DNA from: Piromyces finnis
Taxonomy: Eukaryota; Neocallimastigomycota; Neocallimastigomycetes; Neocallimastigales; Neocallimastigaceae
Length of the DNA stretch: 64,000 bases
Reading direction: 5' to 3'
Assembly: GCA_002104945.1 (NCBI GenBank)
Contig: MCFH01000056.1
Span: 179,501 to 243,500, forward strand
In this document: one piece after another, positions 28,901 through 41,881 of the stretch
Numbering within the stretch: the first letter of the stretch is position 1
Layout: the number at the start of each line of letters is the position of its first letter
Program-made: the position numbers and the translations under genes
The notes under the pieces: generated by a model
Seen by the model: the letters and a program-made list of their open reading frames with translations, nothing else
What the model was told of the DNA's origin: nothing
Database searches by the model: none

Positions 28901-31534
28901 TATGAAAGGCGCGACTATCTTCTCCAAGTTGGATTTGAAGTCTGCTTACAACCTCGTGCGTATTCGTGAAGGTGACGAATACAAGACGGCATTCTCAACC
29001 AAGTTTGGGCATTACGAATATCTAGTGATGCCATTTGGGTTGACTAATGCACCTGCCACGTTCCAAGGGTTCATTAATACGGTGCTGGCAGAGGAAATCA
29101 ATGACTGCTGTCAAGTGTACTTGGATGATATCATCATCTACTCCAAGTCACTTGAAGAGCATGTAAGGCATGTAAAAAGAGTCCTACAAAAGCTAATAGA
29201 TAATCGTCTAGTAGCTAAGTTAGCGAAGTGTGAGTTCCACAAGGAAGAACTTGCATTCCTGGGTCATGTAGTTGGAAAATATGGTATTAAAACCGACCCA
29301 GAGAAGTTAAAAGCTGTTGCAAGTTGGCCACAACCAACCAACCTCAAAGAACTACAGTCATTCCTTGGATTCTGCAACTATTATAGGAAGTTTATAAAGG
29401 ACTTCTCTAAGATAGCAAGGCCGTTATATGCTATGACGTCCAAAAAGGTACAGTTCCTGTGGAATGAAGAACGCATCCAGGCGTTCGAGAAGTTAAAAGA
29501 AATGCTGTTGTCTCCACCAGTATTAGCATATCCTGATCATGACCGTCAGTTTATAGTGGAGTGCGACGCTAGTAACTACGCGGTGGGTGGTGTATTATCA
29601 CAACTAGGCGATGATAATGAACTACACCCTGTGTATTACTATTCCAAGAAGCTTACGAAAGCAGAAATCAACTACTCCATCACTGAAAAGGAGTTGTTGG
29701 CTATTAGGAATGCTTTCATCGAGTGGCGACACCTGTTGATGGGTGCGAAACATAAGGTCCTAGTATATAGTGACCATAGGAATCTCCTGTTCGCCACAAA
29801 ACCACAGTTGTTGACAGCAAGACAGGCAAGATGGCAAGAGCTGTTTGCTGCATACAACTTCGAAATAATATATCGGCCAGGAAAAATGAATGGTAGAGCC
29901 GATATCCTATCAAGAATGGTATCTCCAGAACAGGTACAACTGGAGATGGAAAAAGCTAGCCTCCTTCGACCAGAACAGGTAAAAGAATTTCCACCCGTGG
30001 AAGAAGAGTGCTATGCGGTGTTAGAAGTAAGCTTCGTGGGAGAATTGAAACAAGCTTACAACACGGATGAGCTTGCTAGGGAAATTAGAGATGGTCTTGA
30101 CGCAAAAAGAGGCCACAAGCTCATCAAAAAGAAGTGATTGATGGTTAATGGGTTGATTGTTAGAAAGGATGCACCAGAACGTACATATGTACCAAAGGTG
30201 TTAAGGGAAACAATCATAAAACTTAACCATGATAGTGAAACAGCGGGTCACTTAGGAAAGGATAAGACTTACGACCTGATAGCCAGAAACTATTACTGGC
30301 CAAAAATGAAGGATGACATTGCGGGTTATATTAAAGCTTGCACCATATGTTGTACCCAAAAGGACAACAGACACAAGCCGTACGGTAGCGCTGCTAGGGT
30401 AAAAGTTGCAGACTTACCTTGGCAAGAAGTAGAAATTGACTTCCTGACGGACCTACCTATTAAGGAACGCAGAAAACCAGGTAGTAGTCCCTCAGAACCC
30501 CCAGAAGTCACTAGAAGAGGTTGTATCATGGTTTGTAGCGATAAGTTAACCAAAATGATACACTTAGTGGGATTTAGGAGTATGCCTACTGCTAAAGAAA
30601 CAGCCTTAGCATACTTACAACATGTATTCAAGTTACATGGTTGTCCCAAATCGGTTACTACGGATCGTGGTGTCCAGTTCACTAGTAAGTTGTGGAAGGA
30701 CATTATGGGGTTCTTTGGCGTAGAAGTAAACCTTGCTACTACTGGCCATCATGAAACAGTTGGTCAGGTTGAACGTAACAACTCCTACGTAAGTATGTAC
30801 CTTAGATGCTTTGTGAAGACCTTTGATGATGACGAATGGTTGAAGTACTTGTACTTAGCTGAGTTCTGTTATAATAATGCAGTGCACAGTTCTACCAAGT
30901 AGTCCCCATTCCTAGCCTTGTATAACTACCAGGTACATATGAACCCTCAAGACTCAGAACTTGTCCACTCACTTGGCGAAGCTCCTATATTAGATAGCTT
31001 CGCTCACAACTTAGGTAACTTAAAGCACATGCTGGACATATCAAGAACACGGTTCTTAGACCACTTGGACCATAGAAGAGAACTTAACTACCCTAAAATT
31101 AGGCTCATGGATTTGGTGTGGTTAAGAAAACCAGAAAATTACAACCCTCTTCCCTTCTACAAGCTACAAGCAAGAAAGTACGGTCCCTTCAAGGTTATTG
31201 GAATTGATGAAAGCAAGCTTAACTACCGGTTGATATCAGTAAGTCACCTTTCCCCAACGTCTACCCAGTGTTTCATATCAGTGAACTTGAACCCTACCAT
31301 AACAAACCTGAAGAACTAACACCTGCACCAATGGGGTACCAGAAAATCATCAAAATCATGAATGCCAGAAGAAAGAAGGATAACTACCAATACTTAGCTA
31401 CCTTTAGTGACTTTAGGCAAGAGTGGGTTGATGCTGATATCATTGACAAGAACTCCCACTATGATAAGCTACTCAAGGAATTTCAAGATAAATGCTACCA
31501 GGAATTCATGGTTAGTGTCCAAAACCCTGCTTAG
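25951..31534 (+). pseudogene. Element D gag-pol, multiply broken
   Basis: Domain order is as in element C. Compared with C, lesions visible by eye are 1-nt or short indels near 25965-25982, 26355, 26707, 27408, 27550, 28005, 28200 and 31230. There are also two nonsense changes, TGG to TGA at 30134-30136 and CAG to TAG at 30901-30903. The longest intact piece (28230-30137) covers the 15-residue repeats, the whole RT with VYLDDIIIYS and RNase H. The integrase core is in 30138-30902 and the C-terminal domain in 30918-31534. No functional polyprotein can be made from this copy. It could still be mobilised in trans. Confidence 0.93.
28246..28520 (+). repeat. 45-bp coding tandem repeat in element D
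   Basis: Six to seven 45-bp units around ACTTAGAGAAAA encode NLEK-x-x-VS-x-GL repeats between protease and RT. In this copy the array is in frame, while element C lost one base in it. Confidence 0.88.
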
Positions 31535-31555
31535 GTTTTCTCCTTAGGGGGGCAT

Positions 31556-31746
31556 TGTAAGAAATATTTGTGGCCATAAGTTTGCCCACAAATATTTCAA
31601 TTGAAACCATATATTCTGGTCACCATTTATTGGCCAGATATATGTATAACCATATATTAATGGTTATTAATTAAATATGAAGTTTATTTACTTTACCCAA
31701 TCAAGTGGTAAAGAAAATAAACTAATATATATAAAAACCTTTTACA
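31556..31746 (+). repeat. 3' LTR of element D with internal deletion
   Basis: Only the first about 175 bp and last about 16 bp remain. The breakpoint lies in ACTAATAT, which in full-length CD LTRs occurs near both deletion ends, so deletion between 8-bp direct repeats is likely. It is preceded by the purine tract GGGGGG (31547-31552). Confidence 0.88.
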
Positions 31747-33430
31747 GTATGTGTATGTAATAATTATTATTATATATATTATATAATAATAATTATTATC
31801 TTCAATTTAATAATAATTAGTATTATTAAACTGAGAAGTTAAAATAAAATTTTATACTTATCTTAATAAGAGTTTATTATAAGGAAGTATAATAAACAAC
31901 ACAAAACTTTTAATGCTAATTAATTTAAAATATTTTATTAATATTGTTTTAATAAAGGTTATTTATTATAATAGTTCTTATAATAATAACTCTGGATTTT
32001 TAAGTGGTATTCCAGAGTTCTTTTATTTATAATTTTTTAATAATTTAAAGTTTAATAAAAAATTTCTAATCTTAACAAATAATCTTTTTAGGAAAAGACT
32101 AGAAGAAAAACCTAAAAAGATATTCGATTGATAACTAATATATCAATCATCGTAATATTAAGTAAAACCGATTAAAATTCGGAAAAACCTTAATATCCGA
32201 TTGTCCTAATATTTATTTATATCTTCTAGTTGTTTCTATAAGTTATTTCAAGATACGATACATAAATATAAAATACAAACGTAAAATAAAATACATAATG
32301 TTTCTTATAAAATGTAATACAAAAATTATTAAATAATAGAATAAATGAATGTTTACTATTATTTTAGATAAATTACTAAATTAAATAAATAATTAATTAA
32401 TATAATAATTAAATAAATTTTACATTTAGTAAATGAATAATTAATATTAATATAAATAACTGTTTATAGTAATTTAAATGAATGTATGCTAATAATTTAA
32501 ATAATTAATTAATTTAATAATTAAAAAAATAATTAAATAAGAATTAATAATTATTCAATAAATAATTATTAATTCTTACAGTGTAAGAAATATTTGTGGC
32601 CATAAGTTTGCCCACAAATATTTCAATTGAAACCATGTCACGAATACTAGTGAAATTACAATTTCAAGATCACTTGGAATTGTGAAATCACTTATGAAAA
32701 TTCAAAATCAACAAATATTTTATTTTCAAATAAATTATTAAATTTTATTAAGAAATATTTAAAAATTTAGAAAAGGTTAAAATATGACCTTAACCCTTAA
32801 TAATTTTTATAATAAATAACTTTAACCCTTATCGTTAAAATGGAATAAGGAAAAACACGCGTATCTCCTCAACGAATGACGATTTTTGAATAAAAATGTT
32901 TTGGTTATAATTACGTTCGTTAGAAAGCCACGCTCGAGACAAACAACATATCTTAAAATCAGGTCAATATCTCTGCTGGTTCACGAGATATTCCAATTTA
33001 AAGATATTTTGTTAGCAATGATTAATTGTTTATTCAGAGAATGATCACCCCTGATATATCAAACATAAATCATTCACTCAAAGTATAAAAATTATTGTTT
33101 AATTAAATTAAAATTATTTTCCGGAACTAATTAACTTTATTTTATAATAATTATTTCAATAACATAATTTATAATCTTTGAACTAGAGGATTATAATTAT
33201 TAATATTATATTCAATGAATTATATTATAATTAAGAAATAATTAATATTATGAATATTATAAACAATAGTTATTTTTAATAATTAGGAATAAGTCTTAAG
33301 TTTAGTTTAAGTATTATAAAATATATTATGAATATAATCATGTATTGAAAAGTTATTTTATTATTAAATGTAAAATTACAAATAGTATAAATAGTTTAGA
33401 ATAGTTATGAAATTAAAATCTTTGTAAAGA

Positions 33431-33553
33431 TTATTAACTATAAATTATTAACTATAAATTATTAACTATGAATTATTAACTATAAATTATTAACTATAAA
33501 TTATTAACTATGAATTATTAACTATAGATTATTAACTAGAAATTATTAACTAT
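33431..33553. repeat. 14-bp minisatellite
   Basis: About nine units of ATTAACTATAAATT with scattered A/G changes. Non-coding. Confidence 0.85.
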
Positions 33554-33798
33554 TAATAATAATTAATACTTAATGAGTATTATTACTAAATAATCTTATT
33601 ATTATATTTTAGCAATATATTATTAAATAAAATAAAAGAAATTATTTTAACCATAATATATAATTTAATTATTCATTTATAAATCAATTAAGATTATTTT
33701 AATAAAACATTTTTTTCTAACCTAGTTATCTTTTAACCTTTTATTTAATTTGATATTTTAATATTAAATTATAAGTTTAGTGAAACTTTTACATTCAA

Positions 33799-34796
33799 TG
33801 TGAAGATATTAACTGGATTTAAAACAAATTCAGATAATATCTATAATTAATTAAACATAATAATTAGAATTAAATAATCCCAATAATTATTTTAAAACAC
33901 CTTTAAAAAGTCACCTTTTAAATTCTGATTCAGTGAAAGGATTATGATTTCAAAAAATTTAATATCAATACACTATAACCCTTAACCAAAAATAAACAAA
34001 CACGAAACAAGGTGTAACTCGCCAAAAACGATCGCTACGGTTGTAAGTGATACGGCTGTGAAACCAAGTTTATTAGAAAGCTTAAGGAAAAAGCTACATT
34101 TTGGTACAATCGCGGTCCTTCTAACTGGTCATTTAAGGAAGATATGATCATTTGAAGATTTTAATAAGTAAATTAAAATTAATATGATATCAAGTATGGA
34201 TCATAGACATTTCTTATGACTTGACGAAAATTAAAAAGATATCAATAGAAATTCTAATTATATTAATTTAATTAATGATAGTGACTGTTACTAAAAATAG
34301 AACTAAACCATTTAGGTGTAACGGTTAACATTTATAAATTAAATAATTTTAATTATTATAAAATAGGTTAATGGATCAAGTGTTTAAATGATTAATCATA
34401 TGTTTATTTTATTTTATGTCATGACAAAACAAACAAACAAACAAACAAACAATCTTATTATATTATTAACATATTACATGTAATACTTTATTTTTATCAA
34501 TTTAATAATCTGAACAAAGAATATAAAATAGAATGAATTGAATTCGATTTTAATTCTTTGTAAAGATTATAGTTATAATCTTAATTATATAGTTATTAAA
34601 TATATTATCATTTATATTATTATTAATAAATAAATAAAATTTTATAAAAAAGTTATTCTAAAGAATAAATATTAATTTCTCATTTGGAAGTTTAAAGGGT
34701 TATTTTATATTTAAATTTAATTTCTTAAAAAACATATTTACTATATAATTGATAACATTCTGACCTGGCCGCATAACCAAATCCAAAAACTTAACA
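33799..34796. repeat. R3 repeat copy 1 (1-kb LTR-like unit)
   Basis: It is a 998-bp unit from TGTGAAGATATTAAC to CCAAAAACTTAACA, with TG...CA ends. It is nearly identical to copies at 37415 and 45562. It includes an AAAC microsatellite and no ORF. This copy has no matching flanks, unlike the other two, so it was moved or recombined after insertion. Confidence 0.85.
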
Positions 34797-35932
34797 ACCA
34801 TTGTCAAGAGTTAGAGTGGATTTAGAATTATAATTAAGTCTACTAGGTTAGGATAGGCTTAATTATATAGTAAATAATAAATTTTTATAAATAAAAGAGT
34901 AATAAATATAGTTTTTTAAGAAATATTTTATTTAATTTTTATAATATAAGTAAATGATAATTATTAATTTTAAATATTGAATTTACTATATAAAAATGAG
35001 TATAATAATCTCACAAAGAACTTCTTAAAGTTGTTCTTTGTTCAACTTATTTATACTTCATTTTTAATATAATGTTGATATTAATAAAGTATAATAATAA
35101 TATAATTTAAGTTATACATGTATAATAATATAAATATAAATATTAATAAAATATAATAGTAATAATAATATAATTTTCTTTAAATATCGATATTAATAAG
35201 TTGTTAAAAATAATATTAATAATTATTTAAATGAATCTTATTTTACTAATTGGTTTGTTTAATATTAATTAATTGTTACACTCTATTTATCTCCGGATAA
35301 TAAATAGCTTTCCAATTAATATTTATATTAAATAAACTATTATTAGTAAAATATTATTAAATTAATATTTTAATTAATTTAACTAATAATTCAAAATTAT
35401 GAAATTTCATGAATTGTCAAATTTCATGAATTGTGATTTTGACAACCATATATTCTGGTCACCATTTATTGGCCAGATATATGTATAACCATATATTAAT
35501 GGTTATTAATTAAATAGGAAGTTTATTTACTTTACCCAATCAAGTGGTAAAGAAAATAAACTAATATAGTTAAATAGTATAGTTAAAACTAACGTTAAAT
35601 ACTTTAGCGTTAGTATTAAAGTAAATTAGTAACTATAATAATAATTAATGTATATAATTATAATTAATAAATAAAAGATATAATTAATATAAAATTATTT
35701 AAGTAAACATTATTTCATAAAATCTTTATACGTTTGTTTGTAATTATTTTAGTGTTATAATATTTATTTTATTTCTTTTATTATTTTTTATAAAACTTTA
35801 TTTAGTTATTAACTCGTATAGAGAGGTAATAACTAACTTAATTAGCTAAATATTAATAACTTATTAATTAATATTATAAAAACACCTTTTACATAGTATT
35901 TGATAAATAATTAAATTTATAAATTATGAATT

Positions 35933-35978
<46 letters not shown>

Positions 35979-36366
35979 TTAAAACACAGATAGTTAAAAA
36001 TTAAAATAATTAACATGTATAAAATTATTAAATTAAAAACTATAAATGTAAACTTTTTGTCTATTTAATTGTTTATTTATTTTTAAATTAAATAGTTTAT
36101 ATTTGTTTATAATTATACTTTAAAATAATAATTTTGTATAAATAGTGATAGAATCATTTTATTTTAAAATTGTTCCTAATAATCCAGTAAAATTAGATAA
36201 TAATATTAAATTTTATTAAAATAATAGTTGTGATTATATTTACATACATTCAAGATGTATTAAACCATAACATATATATATTTAATAATACAAGAGTTAT
36301 TAAATATTAAAACTTTATAATTAAATAAAATAATTTTATATTTTAAACTAACAAAGACTTGCAAAT

Positions 36367-37414
36367 GAACAAGTATAAAAATCATTTATTCTATTTTTAT
36401 TTTCTTATTTATTTTTATTTATTAAATTTTAGATACAAATATTATCACTTTCTATATTCATTTATAGAATTAAGATAATATTTTTCTTCGTATCATATTC
36501 TGTTAAGGAATGAACATAAATAGTTGAATTAGCTAGAATTTTAGGATTTAACCTTCAACTATTTATATTCCTTACTAGTGTTTAACTCTATTTTTAAAAT
36601 ATAAAAATTATAATATATAATTTTTATACATTTTTCTAGTAATTATTAATATTTTTATTATATAGTTATATTATTTGTATATAGTTATTTAAGACCTTTA
36701 TTATTAGTATTAGTATAATTACTTATAATATTTTATACTTATAAAATTTTACAAAATTTTATTATTAAAATAGTTATAGGTATTTTATTATTATTTAAGG
36801 TTTATTTTATTAATTAACTTTATTGTATAATATTTTATAATTTGAAATTATGACATAGAATTTAATTATAATTTTTACTAAAAGAGGCAACTGTTACACA
36901 CAAAACAGAAGATACCTCGACAGAAAAATTATTATTTATGTCTAAAAAAGGGCATAATTAATTGAATAATATAATTTTATTATATGTCATAATTAAATAT
37001 ATAATATATGATATGCAAAAATGTTACACATATCATAAATTAAAAATTTATTAATTATAAATTAAAAATTTTTCTATTCAAATATTAAGAGATTATTCAT
37101 AATATATATTAAGGATTTAATTAATATATGTTACAGTGAATGATCCATATATTATGAATGAAATCAATTTAAATCCTTAGCTATCCAAAACCATTAAATT
37201 TCAAATAATGGATAGTTGGAAAAAGTACGATGATTTTTGAGAAAAATTTTAAAAATTGAAAAATCAAAAATAAATTAAATGAATAAAAATTAAAATTAAA
37301 TAAATTTTTATTTTTATAACTATTCAAGTGTTTTGTGATATCTTATTTGAACCGTAGCAATTCATTACAGATATAAAGACATAAAATTCACTATTAATAA
37401 AATATTAAACTTAA
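36367..37414. other. AT-rich stretch without recognised features
   Basis: No ORF or RNA gene is visible. Two imperfect hairpins are noted (arms containing AATAGTTGAA near 36508-36575; arms of ATATATTATGAA type near 37097-37165). Confidence 0.4.
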
Positions 37415-38991
37415 TGTGAAGATATTAACTGGATTTAAAACAAATTCAGATAATATCTATAATTAATTAAACATAATAATTAGAATTAAATAATCCCAAT
37501 AATTATTTTAAAACACCTTTAAAAAGTCACCTTTTAAATTCTGATTCAGTGAAAGGATTATGATTTCAAAAAATTTAATATCAATACACTATAACCCTTA
37601 ACCAAAAATAAACAAACACGAAACAAGGTGTAACTCGCCAAAAACGATCGCTACGGTTGTAAGTGATACGGCTGTGAAACCAAGTTTATTAGAAAGCTTA
37701 AGGAAAAAGCTACATTTTGGTACAATCGCGGTCCTTCTAACTGGTCATTTAAGGAAGATATGATCATTTGAAGATTTTAATAAGTAAATTAAAATTAATA
37801 TGATATCAAGTATGGATCATAGACATTTCTTATGACTTGACGAAAATTAAAAAGATATCAATAGAAATTCTAATTATATTAATTTAATTAATGATAGTGA
37901 CTGTTACTAAAAATAGAACTAAACCATTTAGGTGTAACGGTTAACATTTATAAATTAAATAATTTTAATTATTATAAAATAGGTTAATGGATCAAGTGTT
38001 TAAATGTGATATGAAATTAATATGTCTAGCTACATATTAGCCAATATTTAAAATAATTTTTATTATTTAAAATATTCAATTTCATCTTTAAAAATTTATA
38101 TATAATATTTCATAATAATAATATAATAATTGATATATATTATAATACATTATTTATATATTAGTTATAGAATTCATGTACATATTTCATTATATTCTTA
38201 AATATTAATATTATATATTAGTATTAATTTTATTGTAATACTTATTTGTATTACATTACCTTTCCTTATATAGTAATATTTCATATAAAATGTAAAATAT
38301 ATTATACTATATCCTATTTAATTATTATTCATATATTATGAATACATTACATTATATAATTGATATTCAATTATATTATAGGAATTTTATAATATAAAAA
38401 TATTCATGTAAAAATAATTAATAATTAGAAAGAGAAGAGCTTTAATAATTAATAAGAAAATATTATAAGTGAAATTATTAATAAGAGAGAAGTTAATAGT
38501 AATAAAATATTTTTCACCTAATATAATAAATTATAAATAAACTAATATTAAATTACTACAACATAAAAGAAACTTATATCAAATGATTAATCATATGTTT
38601 ATTTTATTTTATGTCATGACAAAACAAACAAACAAACAAACAAACAATCTTATTATATTATTAACATATTACATGTAATACTTTATTTTTATCAATTTAA
38701 TAATCTGAACAAAGAATATAAAATAGAATGAATTGAATTCGATTTTAATTCTTTGTAAAGATTATAGTTATAATCTTAATTATATAGTTATTAAATATAT
38801 TATCATTTATATTATTATTAATAAATAAATAAAATTTTATAAAAAAGTTATTCTAAAGAATAAATATTAATTTCTCATTTGGAAGTTTAAAGGGTTATTT
38901 TATATTTAAATTTAATTTCTTAAAAAACATATTTACTATATAATTGATAACATTCTGACCTGGCCGCATAACCAAATCCAAAAACTTAACA
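37415..38991. repeat. R3 repeat copy 2 with nested solo LTR
   Basis: It has the same ends as copy 1 and is flanked by a 5-bp duplication, CTTAA (37410-37414 and 38992-38996), the size expected for LTR-retrotransposon integration. It is split at 38007-38581 by another element. Confidence 0.88.
38007..38581. repeat. Solo LTR, third family, inside R3
   Basis: A 575-bp unit with inverted ends TGATAT ... ATATCA, flanked by AATG on both sides (38003-38006, 38582-38585). The borders are exact because R3 copy 1 shows the empty site. No ORF. Confidence 0.82.
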
Positions 38992-38996
38992 CTTAA

Positions 38997-41398
38997 ATTA
39001 TTAGCTATTTCTATGTTTCCTACATTTACAATACATTATATAAAAATTTACTACATTACGTATACACTATTTGTTTAGATCATATGAATTATTATTATAT
39101 TTCATCTTATTTAAGTCTTATTTATTATTTTACACTTTATTTCATATCATAAAGCTAAGTTTAAAACCTAGAAAAATGAATGAATGAATAGATAAATAAT
39201 AATAAACAGCAATCTAAATTTAGAATGAAATATTTAAAGAGCAAGCATGAAATTTTAACTTTAAAATTAAATTCAAAAATTTAAAATATTAAGAAAATTT
39301 TATAATCAATTTTGAATTTAGAAATTTTTAATTACATTATTTTGAAATTAGAATTTTATGAAAAACATAATTTAAATTTAAGCAAAAACGATTTTAATTT
39401 TGAAAATAATATTTTATTTTAAGGCATAAATATAGTAATTTAAAAATATAAAAAATAAGTAAATTTTCTTAATTTTAATAAATAATTCAAATTTTATAAA
39501 TAAACAATTACATTTTCAATAAGTTTATTTTATCTAAAACAAATAGTGTAAATTCAAAAGTAAATCCAAAATACTATTTTATATAATATTATTTTTTAAA
39601 GTATATTAATAATAATAAAATAATAATAAAATAGTATATATATATAAAAGAATAGAAATGAGGATACATATTAATTTAAATTATACACTAAACATTTTGT
39701 ACGATATAAAAGTTTTATCTTTAATCATAGCTTTAATTAATGTAACTTATATTTCAGCAACCCGAGGTGTATACAAAGTCATTAACGTTAAATAGCATAT
39801 TAAAAAAAGAGATAAAGCTAGTGTAGTAAATGATTTTATGAATTAATACTCTATAACACTAAAGGTAATATTTAGTGCAGTAAAGGATTTCCATTGTTGG
39901 TTCGTTAAATAATGGAACAATTACCTTCAGGTCAATAAAATAAGGAAATTAAATCTATGCCTAAAAGGATAATTTCAGTACTAATTACTTTTAAAGATGA
40001 AACTAAAATTATATTACATATATAAAATCATTAATAATAATGTTAAAATTGATGCTTTTCTAAATGTTATTATTGCAATACTTTAAAAAATAGAAAGGAA
40101 GAATAGTGTTATTACTTGTTTTGTTAAAAATCCATTTGATAATAGTTTGGGGGTGTTATTGTGTCACAACTCATACATATTATTATTTATAACTATTGGG
40201 GTTATTGGATTGGTTATAAAGGTGTTTATATATTTGATAGTAAGGGTAAATATGATTTTATTATCAATAGATATTGGTTTTTATCATGCTTTCTTTCATA
40301 ATAAATAATGAATATGATGATATAGTTGAGATTTTCCACAGGAAAAAATGACAAAAAATAGATTAAATAAATATAAGAATTATGGTTCTAGTTTCAGTGG
40401 AATTATGAATTATGAGCAAACATTCACTTAAAATTAAATTAGACTCCATGAAAACTTAAAAATATTCAACTGAAAAAATTTAATCTTATTCTTTCTCTTT
40501 ATAATTCATTTTTCAATAACTATCATAATTTTATCCAGGAATTCTTAATAACCATTTATTTTTTTTTTTACTAAATTTCTTTTAGATTTGAAAGTGATTA
40601 TATTGTGAAAAAAGAACGGAAAATCAAAGAAATGATCTACCTGTTGTCAATATATTAAATTATTAATATAATATAGAGTAAATTCTATTAAGGTTACTAA
40701 AATATAATATAGGATGATATAAAACCAAAAGAATATTTTTCTTAATAAATGGCGTAAAATTTGATTAATATTTAATCCATAATAAATATTAAATCACTTG
40801 AGTTATAATCTAATTCTTCATTGAAAATATTTCATCACTTATTTTATTTGTGATTAAATATAAGCAAGAGTCCTTCTGGGCATAGAAATTCCAATTCTTT
40901 ATTATCAAATATATATATATATATTAGTATATTTTTAAAAATTTTAGTTGAAATTTTTAGTTTTGTTTAAAAAAACCACCATATATAGTCCTTTAGTATT
41001 TTTGTACTATGTTCAATGTAAGCAAGAAACATCCTTGTCAAATAATATATATATATATATATATATTTTAAATAAAAATACACATCTTTAACAAGTTTTG
41101 TAAAAAAAATAAAGATTTAATAATAAAACATATATATATATATATATATTAAATTTAAATATTTCGTTTGTTAAATTTTCATGAAATGAATTATATATGG
41201 CTATTCTCTACCTTTTTGTAAATTATATATAAAAAATATACTACTTAATTATGTATATTAAGGTTTGCTTATGAAAATTTTCCGATATTATAAAATAAAA
41301 GTAATCCAATAAAAATCAAAAAATTTTTTTAAAAAGATAATAATTAAAAAGTATTAAACAAAAAAAACTTGGAGCTTTTAAAACATATTTATTAATAG
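38997..41398. other. AT-rich intergenic stretch, no feature identified
   Basis: It contains TA microsatellites (around 40909, 41046 and 41130) and short AT tracts. I see no credible ORF, tRNA or repeat shared with the rest of the window. The promoter and upstream exons of the gene fragment at 41399 may lie here but cannot be recognised. Confidence 0.4.
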
Positions 41399-41881
41399 TG
41401 TAATTATAGAAATGAAGCATCAACTTCAACATCACATAACAAAAACAATAGAATTGAAGCATCAACTTCAACGTCACATAATAAAAACCTAATAAATACA
41501 TTCACTAATTATGAAAGTAAAGAAGCAATTTTAACATCTCATAATAAAAGCCTAATAAATGCATTCGCTAATTATGGAAGTGAAGCATCAACTTCAACGT
41601 CACATAATAAATACAATAATAATCTAATAAATGCATTATCATACTACCAATACTCGTCAATATCAAATCCACCTCCATATTATCTTATTCCTGAATTAGA
41701 AGATTCAAACAATAAATTTTACTACCCATATCAACATAATAATACTTCAATTTCTTTTGATCAAAGTAACGGTTCATCTTCTCACAACTATCCGCATCAT
41801 AATTATTCTAATGACAATCAGTATAATAAATATTTCGATAATGGTTTTTTAATTCCAAGTACTTCTTCAAGACATGGCTGA
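41399..41881 (+). pseudogene. Ser/Asn-rich host exon interrupted by a LINE fragment
   Basis: An open plus-strand frame of about 160 codons without an ATG, bounded upstream by a TAG, with a possible splice acceptor (ATTATAG) just after. The product has three related segments (EASTSTSHNK, then EAILTSHNK, then EASTSTSHNK, with LINAF and NYGS spacers) followed by a Tyr/Asn/Pro-rich stretch (NPPPYYLIPE, HNYPHHNYSN). It runs into LINE-B sequence at 41874 and stops two codons later. The consistent coding periodicity and the repeats argue that it is a real exon. No function is recognised; it looks like a low-complexity structural or regulatory protein. Confidence 0.55.

Larger units (their letters stand above)
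25181..31746 (+). mobile_element. Ty3/gypsy element D, family CD, degenerate copy
   Basis: It is nearly identical to element C in reverse orientation, with all domains present, but broken by many small indels and two nonsense codons. The 5' LTR lacks a clean outer end and the 3' LTR has an internal deletion. It abuts sequence S on the right. Confidence 0.93.
32636..35444. mobile_element. Unidentified 2.8-kb TGTCA...TGACA insertion
   Basis: The insertion is flanked by a 4-bp duplication (ACCA at 32632-32635 and 35445-35448) inside a solo LTR, so its borders are exact. It has 5-bp inverted ends TGTCA/TGACA, no ORF of note and no internal LTR pair that I can see. It contains a 14-bp minisatellite and one R3 repeat. 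It could be a solo LTR or non-autonomous element of an unknown family, enlarged by later insertions. Confidence 0.7.
32582..35893 (+). repeat. Solo CD-family LTR split by a nested insert
   Basis: The LTR runs from TGTAAGAAATATT (32582-32635) and resumes at 35449 to CCTTTTACA (35893). The two parts together make one normal CD LTR, with ACCA present at both junctions. Confidence 0.88.
31747..36366. repeat. Sequence S', inverted copy of 13971-15375, interrupted
   Basis: Landmarks of S appear in reverse order: the CTCTGGA/TCCAGAG hairpin near 31993-32017, the AAT tract at 35936 and the end CTTGCAAAT at about 36366. It is interrupted at 32582-35893 by a solo LTR with a nested insert. There is no coding capacity. 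Confidence 0.75.

Noticed and set aside
33431-33553. CRISPR-like array
   Set aside because: The 14-bp units are directly adjacent with no spacers; it is a minisatellite.
39740-40230. Possible decayed coding remnant around ACCCGAGGTGTATAC
   Set aside because: Short frames on both strands are broken by stops and have no recognisable motif.
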